From positions 1-64,000 of the forward strand of contig CADCWO010000230.1 in NCBI GenBank assembly GCA_902806435.1: a DNA stretch of 64,000 bases. The letters are read 5' to 3'. A program made the translations under genes and the position numbers. The stretch comes from an uncultured Synechococcales cyanobacterium. Its GTDB lineage: Bacteria > Cyanobacteriota > Cyanobacteriia > Thermosynechococcales > Thermosynechococcaceae. Within the stretch, counting starts at the first letter, position 1. Every line of letters begins with the position of its first letter. Of this stretch, positions 1-7,615 are shown piece after piece. A model generated the notes under the pieces. The model saw only the letters and a list, made by a program, of their open reading frames with translations. It was not told where the DNA came from and did not search any database.

Positions 1-247
1 TGGATGTGACCGTTCTTAACCGTTTGGCAAGACACACAGCTTGGGCAAACAGGCATGAGAGGATAAAATCAGCATGAAACTTTACCTTCCCATCATTACA
101 TCCTGGGCACTACCGAGCTCGGAAGTTGCAGCGCAACACTCGGCGGTTGTAGTTGGAAGCGCAATCGGTGGTGCTTTGAGGTCAAAATTACATCATTCTC
201 CTTTGTAAAGGCTTAGTTGTAACGCCAATGCTGCTGTAAAGGGGCCG
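1..247. other. no assignable gene
   Basis: No recognisable coding region or RNA was found here. A 44-codon frame at 74-208 (plus strand, starting MKLYLP) has no recognisable motif and only a weak purine-rich stretch upstream, so it is not called. The stretch lies downstream of the minus-strand NTF2-like genes. Confidence 0.3.
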
Positions 248-681
248 CTATCTTCCTGGTATGAAGGTTGCTCCCAGAGAGGACGCCTCACTAAAAGCCT
301 CGTTCAAGATGGTTGAGTTGAAATACTCCTTGAACAGGGCCTGACCATTGTGTAGGTGGAACAGGTCACAGTAACGATTGTTATAGGCTCGGTTGGTTGC
401 AGCAATGTCAATCTCACCCCGGTACTCGGCAAGTACCCAATCAGGGTCCAGCATTGGATAAATTGTCAAGTCAGGAAAGGACATTCGGCTGTCAGTTTTA
501 GGTAAACCTTCTTGCCCTCTATACGAGCTGGAAAACCAGGGGGAGCATAGGGCATTTCTTGTATGCCGTTGTCAGCCCAAAGTTCTATCCATTTATCAAT
601 GTCCTTGGCCTCAAGTAGGGCTAGAAAATCCTTGACTCCCTTCTGGTTGCGTTCTCGTGTGGCGGTATTATGATTGGTCAT
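248..681 (-). pseudogene. NTF2-like (SnoaL/PhzA-type) protein, frameshifted
   Basis: Two frames together spell one NTF2-like polyketide-cyclase/ketosteroid-isomerase-fold protein of about 140 residues. The N-terminal frame starts at the ATG at 681 and stops at 466; it carries the helical start and the EMPYAPPGFPARIEG segment typical of PhzA/PhzB-like proteins. The C-terminal frame picks up around 490 (SFPDLTIYPMLDPDWVLAEY) and runs to 248, ending with the usual phenyl-rich strand. Neither half folds alone. The start overlaps the stop of the upstream NTF2-like gene as ATGA, so the two would be translationally coupled. Either a real one-base indel or a sequencing error broke it. Substrate is unknown; the family includes small lyases, isomerases and non-enzymatic binders. 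Confidence 0.75.
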
Positions 682-1286
682 TTTGTATTTTTCCTTGCCA
701 CTGCCAAGCGATCAGGGATGGGCTTGAGTGGGTAAGCAGACCAGAAAAAAGCATCGGCGGCGTGTTGATCGCCGGCAAAGTTAGTAGCCTCGACAATTCT
801 GCTATTCTGCATCCGAAAAACGAGACACCAGTTGATGTCAAGTTTGGCATCTCCTAGGGCCTCGTAGCCCCGGTGATAATCCACCACGTATTCGTCGTTG
901 CCGCCGAGAAAGAGCACCTCGGCCTTGAAATTAGCCCTGGCAAGCTGCTCAAAGAAGGCGAATACCTCCTCAGGGCCACGCTTGGGACCAGCCAAGGGAT
1001 GGTGGCCGGGTATATGCCAGATAATATTGGGTGCAAATATCTGCCGAACGGCAGCTAAATCGCCCCGGCTATATGCCTCGTAATAGCGCTTAATGATTGC
1101 CACATTGGGGTGGTCAGCGGTTGGATTGCCCGTCTGTGCCTGGCCAGAATTCGCCATGCCCATCGCTGCCACTCCCGCCAGAGCTGTGCTGCCGCCAAGG
1201 ATCATGCTGCGCCGGGTCATCGGGTTTGGATTACCCTTATTGCTGTTGGGTCGTCTGAGCTGCATCGTATCTTGCGTGCTACTCAT
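678..1286 (-). CDS. Tat-exported NTF2-like (SnoaL) protein
   Basis: A 202-residue protein with a twin-arginine signal (TRRSMILGG, Arg25-Arg26, then a hydrophobic Ala/Gly-rich stretch to about residue 50) followed by one NTF2-like domain (about 60-185, with KRYYEAYSRGD and IIWHIPG as typical SnoaL-family landmarks). It should be folded in the cytoplasm and exported to periplasm or thylakoid lumen. It lies 19 bp after a Tat-exported short-chain dehydrogenase and overlaps the next NTF2-like gene by ATGA, so a shared operon and a shared small-molecule substrate are likely. M23, just before the twin arginine, is an alternative start. The actual reaction cannot be read from the sequence. Confidence 0.8.
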   Translation of the reverse strand: MSSTQDTMQLRRPNSNKGNPNPMTRRSMILGGSTALAGVAAMGMANSGQAQTGNPTADHPNVAIIKRYYEAYSRGDLAAVRQIFAPNIIWHIPGHHPLAGPKRGPEEVFAFFEQLARANFKAEVLFLGGNDEYVVDYHRGYEALGDAKLDINWCLVFRMQNSRIVEATNFAGDQHAADAFFWSAYPLKPIPDRLAVARKNTK

Positions 1287-1305
1287 GGAATCCCTTTTAC
1301 TTCAA

Positions 1306-2196
1306 TTACTTAGTGAGATAGCCACCGGTGGCATCCATGTCCATGCCGACAATGCAGGAAGCATCATCAGAGCTCAGCCACATCACGCCTCTGACAATTT
1401 CCTCAGGGTTGACGATTCTCTTGAGTGGATAATCTTGAGCCACAGTCTTAAAATCCGTATTCCAGGCAGCTAAGGCCCGTCGCAGCATGGGGGTATCTAC
1501 GGCACCAGGGGAAATGGAGTTGACGCGGATATTTTTGTCTGCGTACTCTAAAGCCGCAACTTTTGTCAGGGAGGCAACTGCGTGCTTGCTGGCACTATAA
1601 GGAGAAATCGTGGCAAAACCAACATGGCTTGAAACCGAAGCGTTGTTGACAATCACACCGCCTCCCTGCTTGAGCATCACCGGGAGTTCGTACTTCATTG
1701 AGAGGAAGACCCCGGTTGCGTTAGTGGTCATCACGTTGGTCCAAGTTTCTAGGGAGTGCTCGGCGATGGTGCCAGGCGGACTTTCAATGCCGGCGTTGTT
1801 GAAGGCAATATCAATGCGACCGTACTTCTGGACGCAGCCATCTACAAAGGCTTTGATCTCACTTTCCTGTCGGACATCTGCTTTTTGGTAAGTCGCTTGG
1901 CCGCCGTTCGCCCGGATTGTTTGGGCGACTTTCTCTCCCAAAGCCTCCCGGCGACCGCAAAAGTAAACCTTCGCGCCTTCCTGGGCAAAGGCCCGTGCCG
2001 TTGCTTCACCAATGCCGGAGGTTGCGCCTGTAATCAGGACAACTTTGTCTTTAAATTTACCGTTAGGATTCGCTTTGCCTGGTTTAGGGGCAACTGGCCG
2101 TTTCGTATTAGCTTGGGCCCCGGCAGCAGCTGCCGCCAATCCTGCTGTACCAACAGCGCCAGCTGCCAGTATGCGACGACGGGTCACATCTGCCAT
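1306..2196 (-). CDS. Tat-exported short-chain dehydrogenase/reductase (SDR)
   Basis: A classical SDR of 296 residues. The Rossmann motif TGATSGIG is at 56-63, NNAG at 133-136, the catalytic Ser in NASVSS near 187-190 and the YSASK Tyr200/Lys204 pair follow, so all catalytic residues are present. SPGAVDTPM and a C-terminal GMDMDATGGY are typical of the family. Unusually the first 30 residues form a twin-arginine signal (TRRRILAAG, then Ala/Gly-rich), implying export of an NAD(P)-dependent enzyme with cofactor bound. It is the second gene of an apparent minus-strand operon: AraC regulator 51 bp upstream, NTF2-like protein 19 bp downstream. A degraded copy of its 3' part lies upstream at 3225-3337. 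The substrate is unknown. Confidence 0.88.
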   Translation of the reverse strand: MADVTRRRILAAGAVGTAGLAAAAAGAQANTKRPVAPKPGKANPNGKFKDKVVLITGATSGIGEATARAFAQEGAKVYFCGRREALGEKVAQTIRANGGQATYQKADVRQESEIKAFVDGCVQKYGRIDIAFNNAGIESPPGTIAEHSLETWTNVMTTNATGVFLSMKYELPVMLKQGGGVIVNNASVSSHVGFATISPYSASKHAVASLTKVAALEYADKNIRVNSISPGAVDTPMLRRALAAWNTDFKTVAQDYPLKRIVNPEEIVRGVMWLSSDDASCIVGMDMDATGGYLTK

Positions 2197-2247
2197 GGTT
2201 CTGAACTCCCTTTATAAAAAGCGATAACGAACAATAATAGACGAAAC

Positions 2248-3102
2248 CTAACCAGGCTTGTCTAGGACATTATTGCTCCGTCCCAGGTAATTCCCCGGAG
2301 TCACCCCTACCAGCCGCTTAAAATGCCAGCCAAAGTGGCTCTGATCATAAAACCCTGTCTCAGTAGCCACCTCAGCGACCAGCATTCCTCGACTCAGCAG
2401 CATTTTGGCTCGGTCAACCCGAACCTGCATTTGATAGACGTGGGGCGAAACGCCCATTTTCTGGCGAAATGCCCGGCACAGATGAAAGCGGCTCAGCTCT
2501 GCCAGGTCTGCCAGTTGCTCTAAAGACACGTTGTCGGCAGAGTGGGCTTGCAGAAAATCTCGCACTCGCAAGACCGCCGGACGCGCTGTTTTAAGTGGGC
2601 GGATCGGATGACCTTGAGCACAGCGGGAAATGAGCTGGGTGAGCAGCAGCAACAGCGTTGAGTTCTGCTCTAGCAGAGAGGCAGCTTGCTCCACTGTGCG
2701 GTGTACTCGGCGATACAGCTGAGCCACTTCTGCATCTAAAACGACCAGATCGAAATAGGGCAACCCCATCGGTTTCCCGGCAATCTCCGAGGCGGCTGCT
2801 TGCAGCAATGCTGGATCGGCGTGCATCATCCAGTAGTAGGCGGGAGCAACGAGATCAGTTCTCTCGCTGGGAGCATGCACTTCTCCCGAGTGGATCATAC
2901 TCAGGCTCCCTTGCGGAAGTTGATGCCAAGCACCCCGGTAGTGGTATTCCCCTGGCTGATCGCAACAAAGCGCAAACTGGTAGGCTGCGTGAGCATGTTT
3001 GGGAATCGGTTCCACACGGCCAGAACTATAGGCATAACTTTCTAAGAGGATGCCTTCAGACTCCCACACCCTGATAGCCACCTTTGCTGCTGAGGTATTC
3101 AT
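2248..3102 (-). CDS. AraC family transcriptional regulator
   Basis: A 284-residue regulator. The N-terminal half is a cupin-like effector domain (PIPKHAHAAYQFALC, GEYHYRGAWHQLPQGSL, IHSGEVHAP). The C-terminal 100 residues hold two helix-turn-helix motifs, including VSLEQLADLAELSRFHLCRA and VAEVATETGFYDQSHFGWHF, the standard AraC/XylS signature. It is the first gene of the minus-strand cluster and lies 51 bp ahead of the SDR gene, so it probably controls, and may be co-transcribed with, the SDR and NTF2-like genes. The effector is unknown. A remnant of a second SDR copy sits just upstream of its start. Confidence 0.9.
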   Translation of the reverse strand: MNTSAAKVAIRVWESEGILLESYAYSSGRVEPIPKHAHAAYQFALCCDQPGEYHYRGAWHQLPQGSLSMIHSGEVHAPSERTDLVAPAYYWMMHADPALLQAAASEIAGKPMGLPYFDLVVLDAEVAQLYRRVHRTVEQAASLLEQNSTLLLLLTQLISRCAQGHPIRPLKTARPAVLRVRDFLQAHSADNVSLEQLADLAELSRFHLCRAFRQKMGVSPHVYQMQVRVDRAKMLLSRGMLVAEVATETGFYDQSHFGWHFKRLVGVTPGNYLGRSNNVLDKPG

Positions 3103-3224
3103 GCGCGATGGTTTAACGTACCCCTACCCACAGAATTTAGCTGTGAAAGTGCTTTGGGATCAAAAAGCATGTCTTTAAAGTTAAGGGGGTGGGGACTGAA
3201 CCGCCTAGCTCTTTATCGTAGACG

Positions 3225-3337
3225 CCTACCGGTGGGGTATCTACGGCAGCAGAGGGAATGGAGTTGACGCGGATATTTTGTCTAAGTATTCTAAAGCCGC
3301 AACTTTTGTCAGGGATGCGATCGCAGTGGTGCTGCAT
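3225..3337 (-). pseudogene. remnant of a duplicated SDR gene
   Basis: About 90 bp here are nearly identical at the DNA level to the 3' part of the SDR gene (compare 3236-3322 with 1492-1580). The translated pieces QNIRVNSIPSAAVDTP and KNIRVNSISPGAVDTP match. One T is missing from the poly-T run and the frame is broken beside it, and no catalytic segment survives. The remnant lies on the same strand as, and upstream of, the AraC gene. This implies a former second SDR copy or a partial duplication of the cluster. Confidence 0.85.
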
Positions 3338-3483
3338 TCCTAAGCTGACCCGCTAAGCCTGCTGTAGGTGAGGGTGAAGCAGTTGTCCCAGTTGCTGCCA
3401 GCCTCCGGTCCACTTCCCCCTCGATCCTGATTGCTTTCACGGTATCTTGAGGAAAGACACTCTGCCTTCAAGACACAACGTTC

Positions 3484-4689
3484 ATGAAATCAGTTACCTC
3501 TGATTCTGCCAAACATAAGAAAGCCAAGGCACTCAAACCCTCTAGTCGCCGTCCGGCGAAGGAACTTTGTAGTGAGTGTGGGTTGTGTGACACCTACTAC
3601 ATTCACTACGTTAAAGATGCCTGTGCCTTCTTGCATCAACAGATTGCTGAACTAGAAGAGCAGGCCCACGGGCGCAGCCGGAACCTAGATAACCCGGATG
3701 ATTGGTACTTTGGGGTGAATCAGAGCATGATGGCAGCGCGTAAAACAGAGCCGCTGCCTGGAGCCCAATGGACGGGAATTGTGAGCGCGATCGCCGTAGA
3801 AATGTTAAATCGTGGCTTAGTCGAAGGGGTAGTCTGTGTGCAGAACACGGAATCAGACCGCTTCCAGCCGCAACCGGTCCTGGCTCGAACTCCAGCAGAA
3901 ATCTTAGCCGCACGGGTGAATAAGCCCACGCTATCGCCTAACTTATCGGTGTTAGAGCAGATTGAGCAATCCGGGATGAAACGTTTGCTGGTGATTGGCG
4001 TGGGCTGCCAGATTCAAGCATTACGCGCGGTAGAAAAGCAGATGGGCCTAGAAAAGCTATATGTGCTGGGCACCCCCTGCGTGGATAATGTCAGCCGCGC
4101 TGGGTTACAGCAGTTTTTAGACACGACCAGCCGTTCACCGGAAACGGTGGTGCATTACGAGTTTATGCAAGACTTCCGGGTACACTTCAAGCATGAAGAC
4201 GGCTCAGAGGAAAAGGTACCATTTTTTGGCCTGAAGACCAACCAGCTCAAAGATGTGTTTGCCCCTTCTTGTATGAGCTGCTTTGATTATGTGAATTCCT
4301 TAGCGGATCTGGTGGTGGGTTACATGGGGGCCCCGTTTGGCTGGCAGTGGATTGTTGTTCGTAACGACACTGGCCAAGAGATGCTGGATTTAGTGCAGGC
4401 GCAATTAGAGACTCAGCCGGTGATGTCCCAAGGCGATCGCGCTGCCGCCGTTCAACAGAGTATTCCGGCCTACGACAAAGGTGTGACGTTACCCATGTGG
4501 GCTGCAAAGTTGATGGGGATTGTGATTGAAAAAATTGGTCCTAAAGGTCTAGAGTATGCTCGTTTCTCTATTGACTCCCACTTCACCCGCAATTATTTAT
4601 ACGTGAAACGCCAACATCCAGAAAAATTAGACCAACATGTGCCGGAGTTTGCCAAGCGGATTGTGGCGCAGTACAAGCTGCCAGATTAG
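3484..4689 (+). CDS. bciB: ferredoxin-dependent divinyl chlorophyllide 8-vinyl reductase (BciB type)
   Basis: A 401-residue protein of the F420-hydrogenase beta-subunit family, matching in length and sequence style the cyanobacterial Slr1923/BciB group that reduces the 8-vinyl group of divinyl (proto)chlorophyllide with reduced ferredoxin. Cys29, Cys32 and Cys35 (CSECGLC) and a second cluster APSCMSC supply iron-sulfur ligands; GVGCQIQALRA and VLGTPCVDN are family landmarks. It acts in chlorophyll a synthesis downstream of ChlH, which lies 45 kb away. It is monocistronic here. The related 7-hydroxymethyl chlorophyll reductase is the main alternative, but in cyanobacteria this family is assigned to the divinyl reductase. 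Confidence 0.88.
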   Translation: MKSVTSDSAKHKKAKALKPSSRRPAKELCSECGLCDTYYIHYVKDACAFLHQQIAELEEQAHGRSRNLDNPDDWYFGVNQSMMAARKTEPLPGAQWTGIVSAIAVEMLNRGLVEGVVCVQNTESDRFQPQPVLARTPAEILAARVNKPTLSPNLSVLEQIEQSGMKRLLVIGVGCQIQALRAVEKQMGLEKLYVLGTPCVDNVSRAGLQQFLDTTSRSPETVVHYEFMQDFRVHFKHEDGSEEKVPFFGLKTNQLKDVFAPSCMSCFDYVNSLADLVVGYMGAPFGWQWIVVRNDTGQEMLDLVQAQLETQPVMSQGDRAAAVQQSIPAYDKGVTLPMWAAKLMGIVIEKIGPKGLEYARFSIDSHFTRNYLYVKRQHPEKLDQHVPEFAKRIVAQYKLPD

Positions 4690-4868
4690 TCAAAAAGGCT
4701 AGAGCCAAGAGTAGGCAGATAAAGGTACTTCGCCTTAGGTCTTTTACTTTCTAACCTTTGTCTGGAAATGATGTTAAAGCTATGTCTTCCGGGAATTGTA
4801 GGTAAGAGGGGTATTCGCTTTTAATGCACTGAGCTGGTATATAGACTTAACTCGTTGGAGGGTTTAAA

Positions 4869-5276
4869 GTGCCTTTTTTGCAAACCTATGTTGCGATCGC
4901 AATAGTTGTAGCTATTAGTCTGGTCATTGTTGTCTTAGTTAAAGCAGTGGCTAAAGCGTGGAATTCAGAACCAGCCTTAGCCACTGCTACTCCCGCTGGC
5001 TCGTCAGAATTGGCATGGTGGATAGAAGTCATCACCAGCCAGCCTAGATGTACCTACTACTTTGGCCCGTTTGAGCGGGCAAAGGAAGCTGAGATGGCTC
5101 AGGCCGGATATATAGAAGATTTAGAGCAGGAAGGCGCTCAAGGAATTACGGTCAAGATTAAGTGGGGCCAGCCGGAGGAACTGACGCTTACCGAGCAGCA
5201 GGAGCGTCAGAAGAATGGAAAGCGTAATGATTTTGGGTTGCTCTCTAATTTTGGGCTGCTTTCAACGAAGGGTTAA
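4869..5276 (+). CDS. DUF1816 membrane-anchored protein
   Basis: A 135-residue protein starting with GTG, preceded by a good ribosome site (GGAGGG) about 8 bases upstream. Residues 7-29 form one transmembrane helix. Residues about 48-100 are a DUF1816 domain (WWIEVITSQPRCTYYFGPF and EMAQAGYIEDLEQEGAQGI), a cyanobacterial family sometimes found near phycobilisome linker proteins. The C-terminal tail repeats the short motif FGLLS twice (DFGLLSNFGLLSTKG). Its function is not known. Confidence 0.8.
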   Translation: MPFLQTYVAIAIVVAISLVIVVLVKAVAKAWNSEPALATATPAGSSELAWWIEVITSQPRCTYYFGPFERAKEAEMAQAGYIEDLEQEGAQGITVKIKWGQPEELTLTEQQERQKNGKRNDFGLLSNFGLLSTKG

Positions 5277-5358
5277 TTCGGAACTAAATGTCTGGAGCTT
5301 TTGTCTATGATTTTAGTTGCTTAATTCTTTCTTAAGTCAGAGCCCTTTTAGGCCAACC

Positions 5359-5372
5359 GTAAAATATGATAC
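5359..5372 (+). promoter_or_regulatory. candidate NtcA-binding box
   Basis: GTA-N8-TAC occurs exactly once in the short leader region ahead of the glutamine riboswitch. It overlaps a TATGAT hexamer (5365-5370), a plausible -10 element, rather than lying 22 bases upstream of a -10. That placement predicts repression by NtcA, the arrangement described for gif genes that encode glutamine synthetase inactivating factors. The motif is seen; binding is inferred. Confidence 0.6.
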
Positions 5373-5386
5373 AGAATATAAGCAAT

Positions 5387-5471
5387 TACGTTCATCTTGT
5401 CTGGTGTTTCTAGTCTTTGATTACATACTGAGCAAGACGGAAGTAAGGAGAAATCCTGAAGGAACGCGCCT
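5387..5471 (+). promoter_or_regulatory. glutamine riboswitch (glnA / Downstream-peptide RNA class)
   Basis: The leader contains the signature of the cyanobacterial glutamine-binding RNA. Stem P1 pairs CGTTC (5389-5393) with GAACG (5462-5466). A second stem pairs TCTTG (5395-5399) with CAAGA (5433-5437). The near-invariant core GACGGAAGTA (5436-5445) and GAAGGAACGCGCC (5458-5470) flank a small AGG/CCT hairpin. The ATG of a 66-codon gene follows 45 bases later, the arrangement that gave the Downstream-peptide motif its name. These RNAs raise expression when glutamine is high. Combined with the NtcA box just upstream, this gene should be off in nitrogen starvation and on after ammonium supply. 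Confidence 0.9.
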
Positions 5472-5515
5472 CATTCCCATCCCTACCCACAAATAACCGT
5501 TAAGAGGCGAAAGTT

Positions 5516-5716
5516 ATGACAGCTCAATCCCCCCAGCACCCAACGAATAGAAGACTAACCACTTCTGATCTTCGTAAAGTATCTCGCTCAGAAGTAGCTC
5601 AAATGCACCGTGATAATCTCCGTCAACGTCTAGAGCATCGTCTACAGGTTGCCAGAGAGCAGGGAGATCAACATCTGATCCAAATGTTAGAGGTAGAGCA
5701 ACGCCAGACTGCTTAA
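5516..5716 (+). CDS. small glutamine-riboswitch-controlled peptide
   Basis: A 66-residue, highly charged, mostly helical protein with a basic N-terminus (TNRRLTTSDLRKV) and a C-terminal amphipathic segment RQRLEHRLQVAREQGDQHLI. It has no Cys, signal peptide or membrane helix. A GAGG ribosome site precedes the ATG. The upstream glutamine riboswitch and NtcA-type box make a role in nitrogen control very likely, for example as a small protein that binds PII or glutamine synthetase. It does not look like the IF7 inactivating factor. The C-terminal pattern (R..RLE.RL..A...GD..LI..LE) resembles what I recall of small PirA-type PII-interacting proteins, but that is a tentative comparison. A 22-bp perfect hairpin follows the stop. 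Confidence 0.8.
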   Translation: MTAQSPQHPTNRRLTTSDLRKVSRSEVAQMHRDNLRQRLEHRLQVAREQGDQHLIQMLEVEQRQTA

Positions 5717-5733
5717 TCTAACAGAAGCCTAGT

Positions 5734-5782
5734 CGGAAATAACAAAGGCGATCGCTAGTGGCGATCGCCTTTGTTATTTCCG
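5734..5782. terminator. 22-bp perfect hairpin carrying HIP1 in both arms
   Basis: Arms 5734-5755 and 5761-5782 are perfect reverse complements with a 5-base loop, and each arm ends at the loop with GCGATCGC. It begins 17 bases after the stop of the riboswitch-controlled gene, so a terminator or mRNA-stabilising role is likely. There is no clear U tract, only TTTGTTATTT inside the 3' arm. Confidence 0.65.
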
Positions 5783-5943
5783 CAACCTCCAGCTCCATAC
5801 AATTTCCTGAGTAGATTTGTCTACGCAAGGGGTTTTAGTGATACAGAAGCACTCAGGCTTACCAACAGACCATTCTATGAATAGTGGCTATAGCCCGAGG
5901 TCATACATTTTGCCTAATGCTTGAGGTGACGGGGAGGAAAATT

Positions 5944-6457
5944 ATGATTGAGACCCCAAACCTAAAACTTATTCCCTGTGACCTAAAACATTTTGAACCA
6001 CTCTTGCGTGACCAGCAGCAGTTTGACGCAAATGTTTGGTGTCAAAGTCGCTGATGGCTGGCTCGAGTTCCCGGAAGCATTTAAGTTTGGGTACGAGTAT
6101 TTAAAAGCCAATCCTACTGCGCTTGGTTGGTGGACCTACCTATTTGTTCACATACCAGACAACGTCCTAATTGGTAACGGCGGCTTCAAAGGTGTAGCAG
6201 ACGAAAAGGGAATGGTTGAAATTGGGTATGAAATTGCACCTACCTACCGCAATCGTGGGTTGGCAACAGAAGTGGCACAAGGGTTAGTTAACTATGCTTT
6301 CTCACATCCGCAGATCAAGATGGTAGATGCTCACACGCTGGCAGAAGCTAATCCTTCAGCAAGTGTGCTAGAGAAAGTTGGCATGCGAAAGATTGAGACA
6401 GTACATGACCTAGAATATGGCAAAGTATGGCATTGGCGCTTGCGTCAGGAGATTTAG
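5944..6457 (+). pseudogene. GNAT acetyltransferase, frameshifted near its N-terminus
   Basis: The ATG at 5944 opens with METPNL-type residues (MIETPNLKLIPCDLKHFEP) usual for the start of this GNAT family, but the frame ends soon after 6030. The rest continues in the +1 frame from about 6035: VADGWLEFPEAF, GWWTYLFVHI, then the acetyl-CoA signature YEIAPTYRNRGLATEVAQGL and AEANPSASVLEKVGM. Together they make one complete protein of about 170 residues. Translation of only the downstream frame would need a TTG at 5993 and would replace the first strand. A single-base indel, real or an assembly error, explains this best. The acceptor substrate is unknown. Confidence 0.8.
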
Positions 6458-6513
6458 CAATAGCTTCTGAGCAACGACTCTCACCTACTGCCAATCCTGA
6501 GGCCGGGTAGTAA

Positions 6514-7551
6514 ATGAATGATGTAATCATTGTCGGTGCTGGAATTGCTGGGTTAGCTGCTGCGCAACAACTCACTGCTAGCGGGCTCAAGGTCTGTGTA
6601 TTAGAAAAATCCCGTGGAGTTGGGGGACGATTAGCAACCCGCCGTATTACAACTCTCCAGGGCGAAGTTGTAGTAGACCATGGCGCTCAGTATTTCACCT
6701 GCCGCAGCTTAGCATTCCAAGAAGTGCTCGCACCCCTGCTAGCGCAGGGTACAGTCACTACCTGGCTAGACGCCGTTCCGACACTGACGCTCCAGGAAAT
6801 TATGCCGGCTAGTGCGGAGCACACCTATCCCCGATACTGTTGCCCTCAGGGCATGACCACCCTTGCTAAGGTGCTGGCTGCCAACCTGACAATCCAACGG
6901 CAGTCAAAAGTGGATAAACTAAGCCTGACTACTGATGCCCAGTGGCAAGTGTCCACGGAAGCTGGAGAGTTCTTTACAGCAAAGGCCTTAATCCTAACGC
7001 CACCCCCTCACCAAAGTTTTACACTTCTCGGTTCCTTGCGTGAACAGTTTGATCAATTAGCCGCCGCTTGGGATGTGCAACTTGATCCCTGTTTAGCCGT
7101 GATTGCCGGTTATGGATCATCTACAAGCCTGGAGGGGATGCCTAGAGGGCTGCGCTGGCAAGATGACCCAGTTATTAGCTGGAGTGCCGTTGATTCTAGC
7201 AAACGTGCTCAGCCACCGGCACCTGTTTTGGTGTTCCATACCACACCCCAGTTTGCAAGGGAACACGAGACTGATCACCTCCAGTCCCTTGCTACCTTAG
7301 TGCTAGAACATGCGGCTCAGAAATTGTATTCCCATGTTTCGCTAGATCTGCGATCGCCAGAATGGTCGCAAGCCCACTACTGGCGCTACGCCCAACCCGT
7401 TAATCCGCTTTCAGACCAATGGTTAGGGAGTGCGCTACCAGCACCCTTAATTTTAGGTGGCTGCTGGTGTAGTCAAGGGCGAGTCGAAGGCGCATTTCTA
7501 TCTGGTCAGGCAGCAGCTCAAGGCTTGCTAAAAAGTGGTTGGCTAGATTAA
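6514..7551 (+). CDS. renalase-like FAD-dependent oxidoreductase
   Basis: A 345-residue flavoprotein. The FAD-binding GxGxxG motif is at the very N-terminus (VGAGIAGLAAAQQL), followed by LEKSRGVGGRLATRR, the typical renalase/amine-oxidase continuation, and VDHGAQYFT. The C-terminus carries LGGCWCSQGRVEGAFLSGQA, which closes the FAD site. Bacterial renalases oxidise mis-reduced (alpha-) NAD(P)H isomers; the cyanobacterial members are less studied. The gene follows the GNAT by 56 bp on the same strand. Confidence 0.85.
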   Translation: MNDVIIVGAGIAGLAAAQQLTASGLKVCVLEKSRGVGGRLATRRITTLQGEVVVDHGAQYFTCRSLAFQEVLAPLLAQGTVTTWLDAVPTLTLQEIMPASAEHTYPRYCCPQGMTTLAKVLAANLTIQRQSKVDKLSLTTDAQWQVSTEAGEFFTAKALILTPPPHQSFTLLGSLREQFDQLAAAWDVQLDPCLAVIAGYGSSTSLEGMPRGLRWQDDPVISWSAVDSSKRAQPPAPVLVFHTTPQFAREHETDHLQSLATLVLEHAAQKLYSHVSLDLRSPEWSQAHYWRYAQPVNPLSDQWLGSALPAPLILGGCWCSQGRVEGAFLSGQAAAQGLLKSGWLD

Positions 7552-7615
7552 TCCAACCCCTATAATTCTCCGAAAAATCGCTTTTGTAGTATGGATATAG
7601 TAGTTTCTCTTGATC

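Noticed and set aside
74..208. 44-codon plus-strand frame
   Set aside because: No motif, weak ribosome site, and no evidence that it is coding.
3137..3337. 66-codon minus-strand frame
   Set aside because: It is a broken SDR fragment, not an independent gene; it is listed as a pseudogene.
5734..5782. HIP1-rich repeats as CRISPR or a binding-site array
   Set aside because: GCGATCGC occurs singly all over the window; there is no regular spacing and no spacer-repeat pattern.
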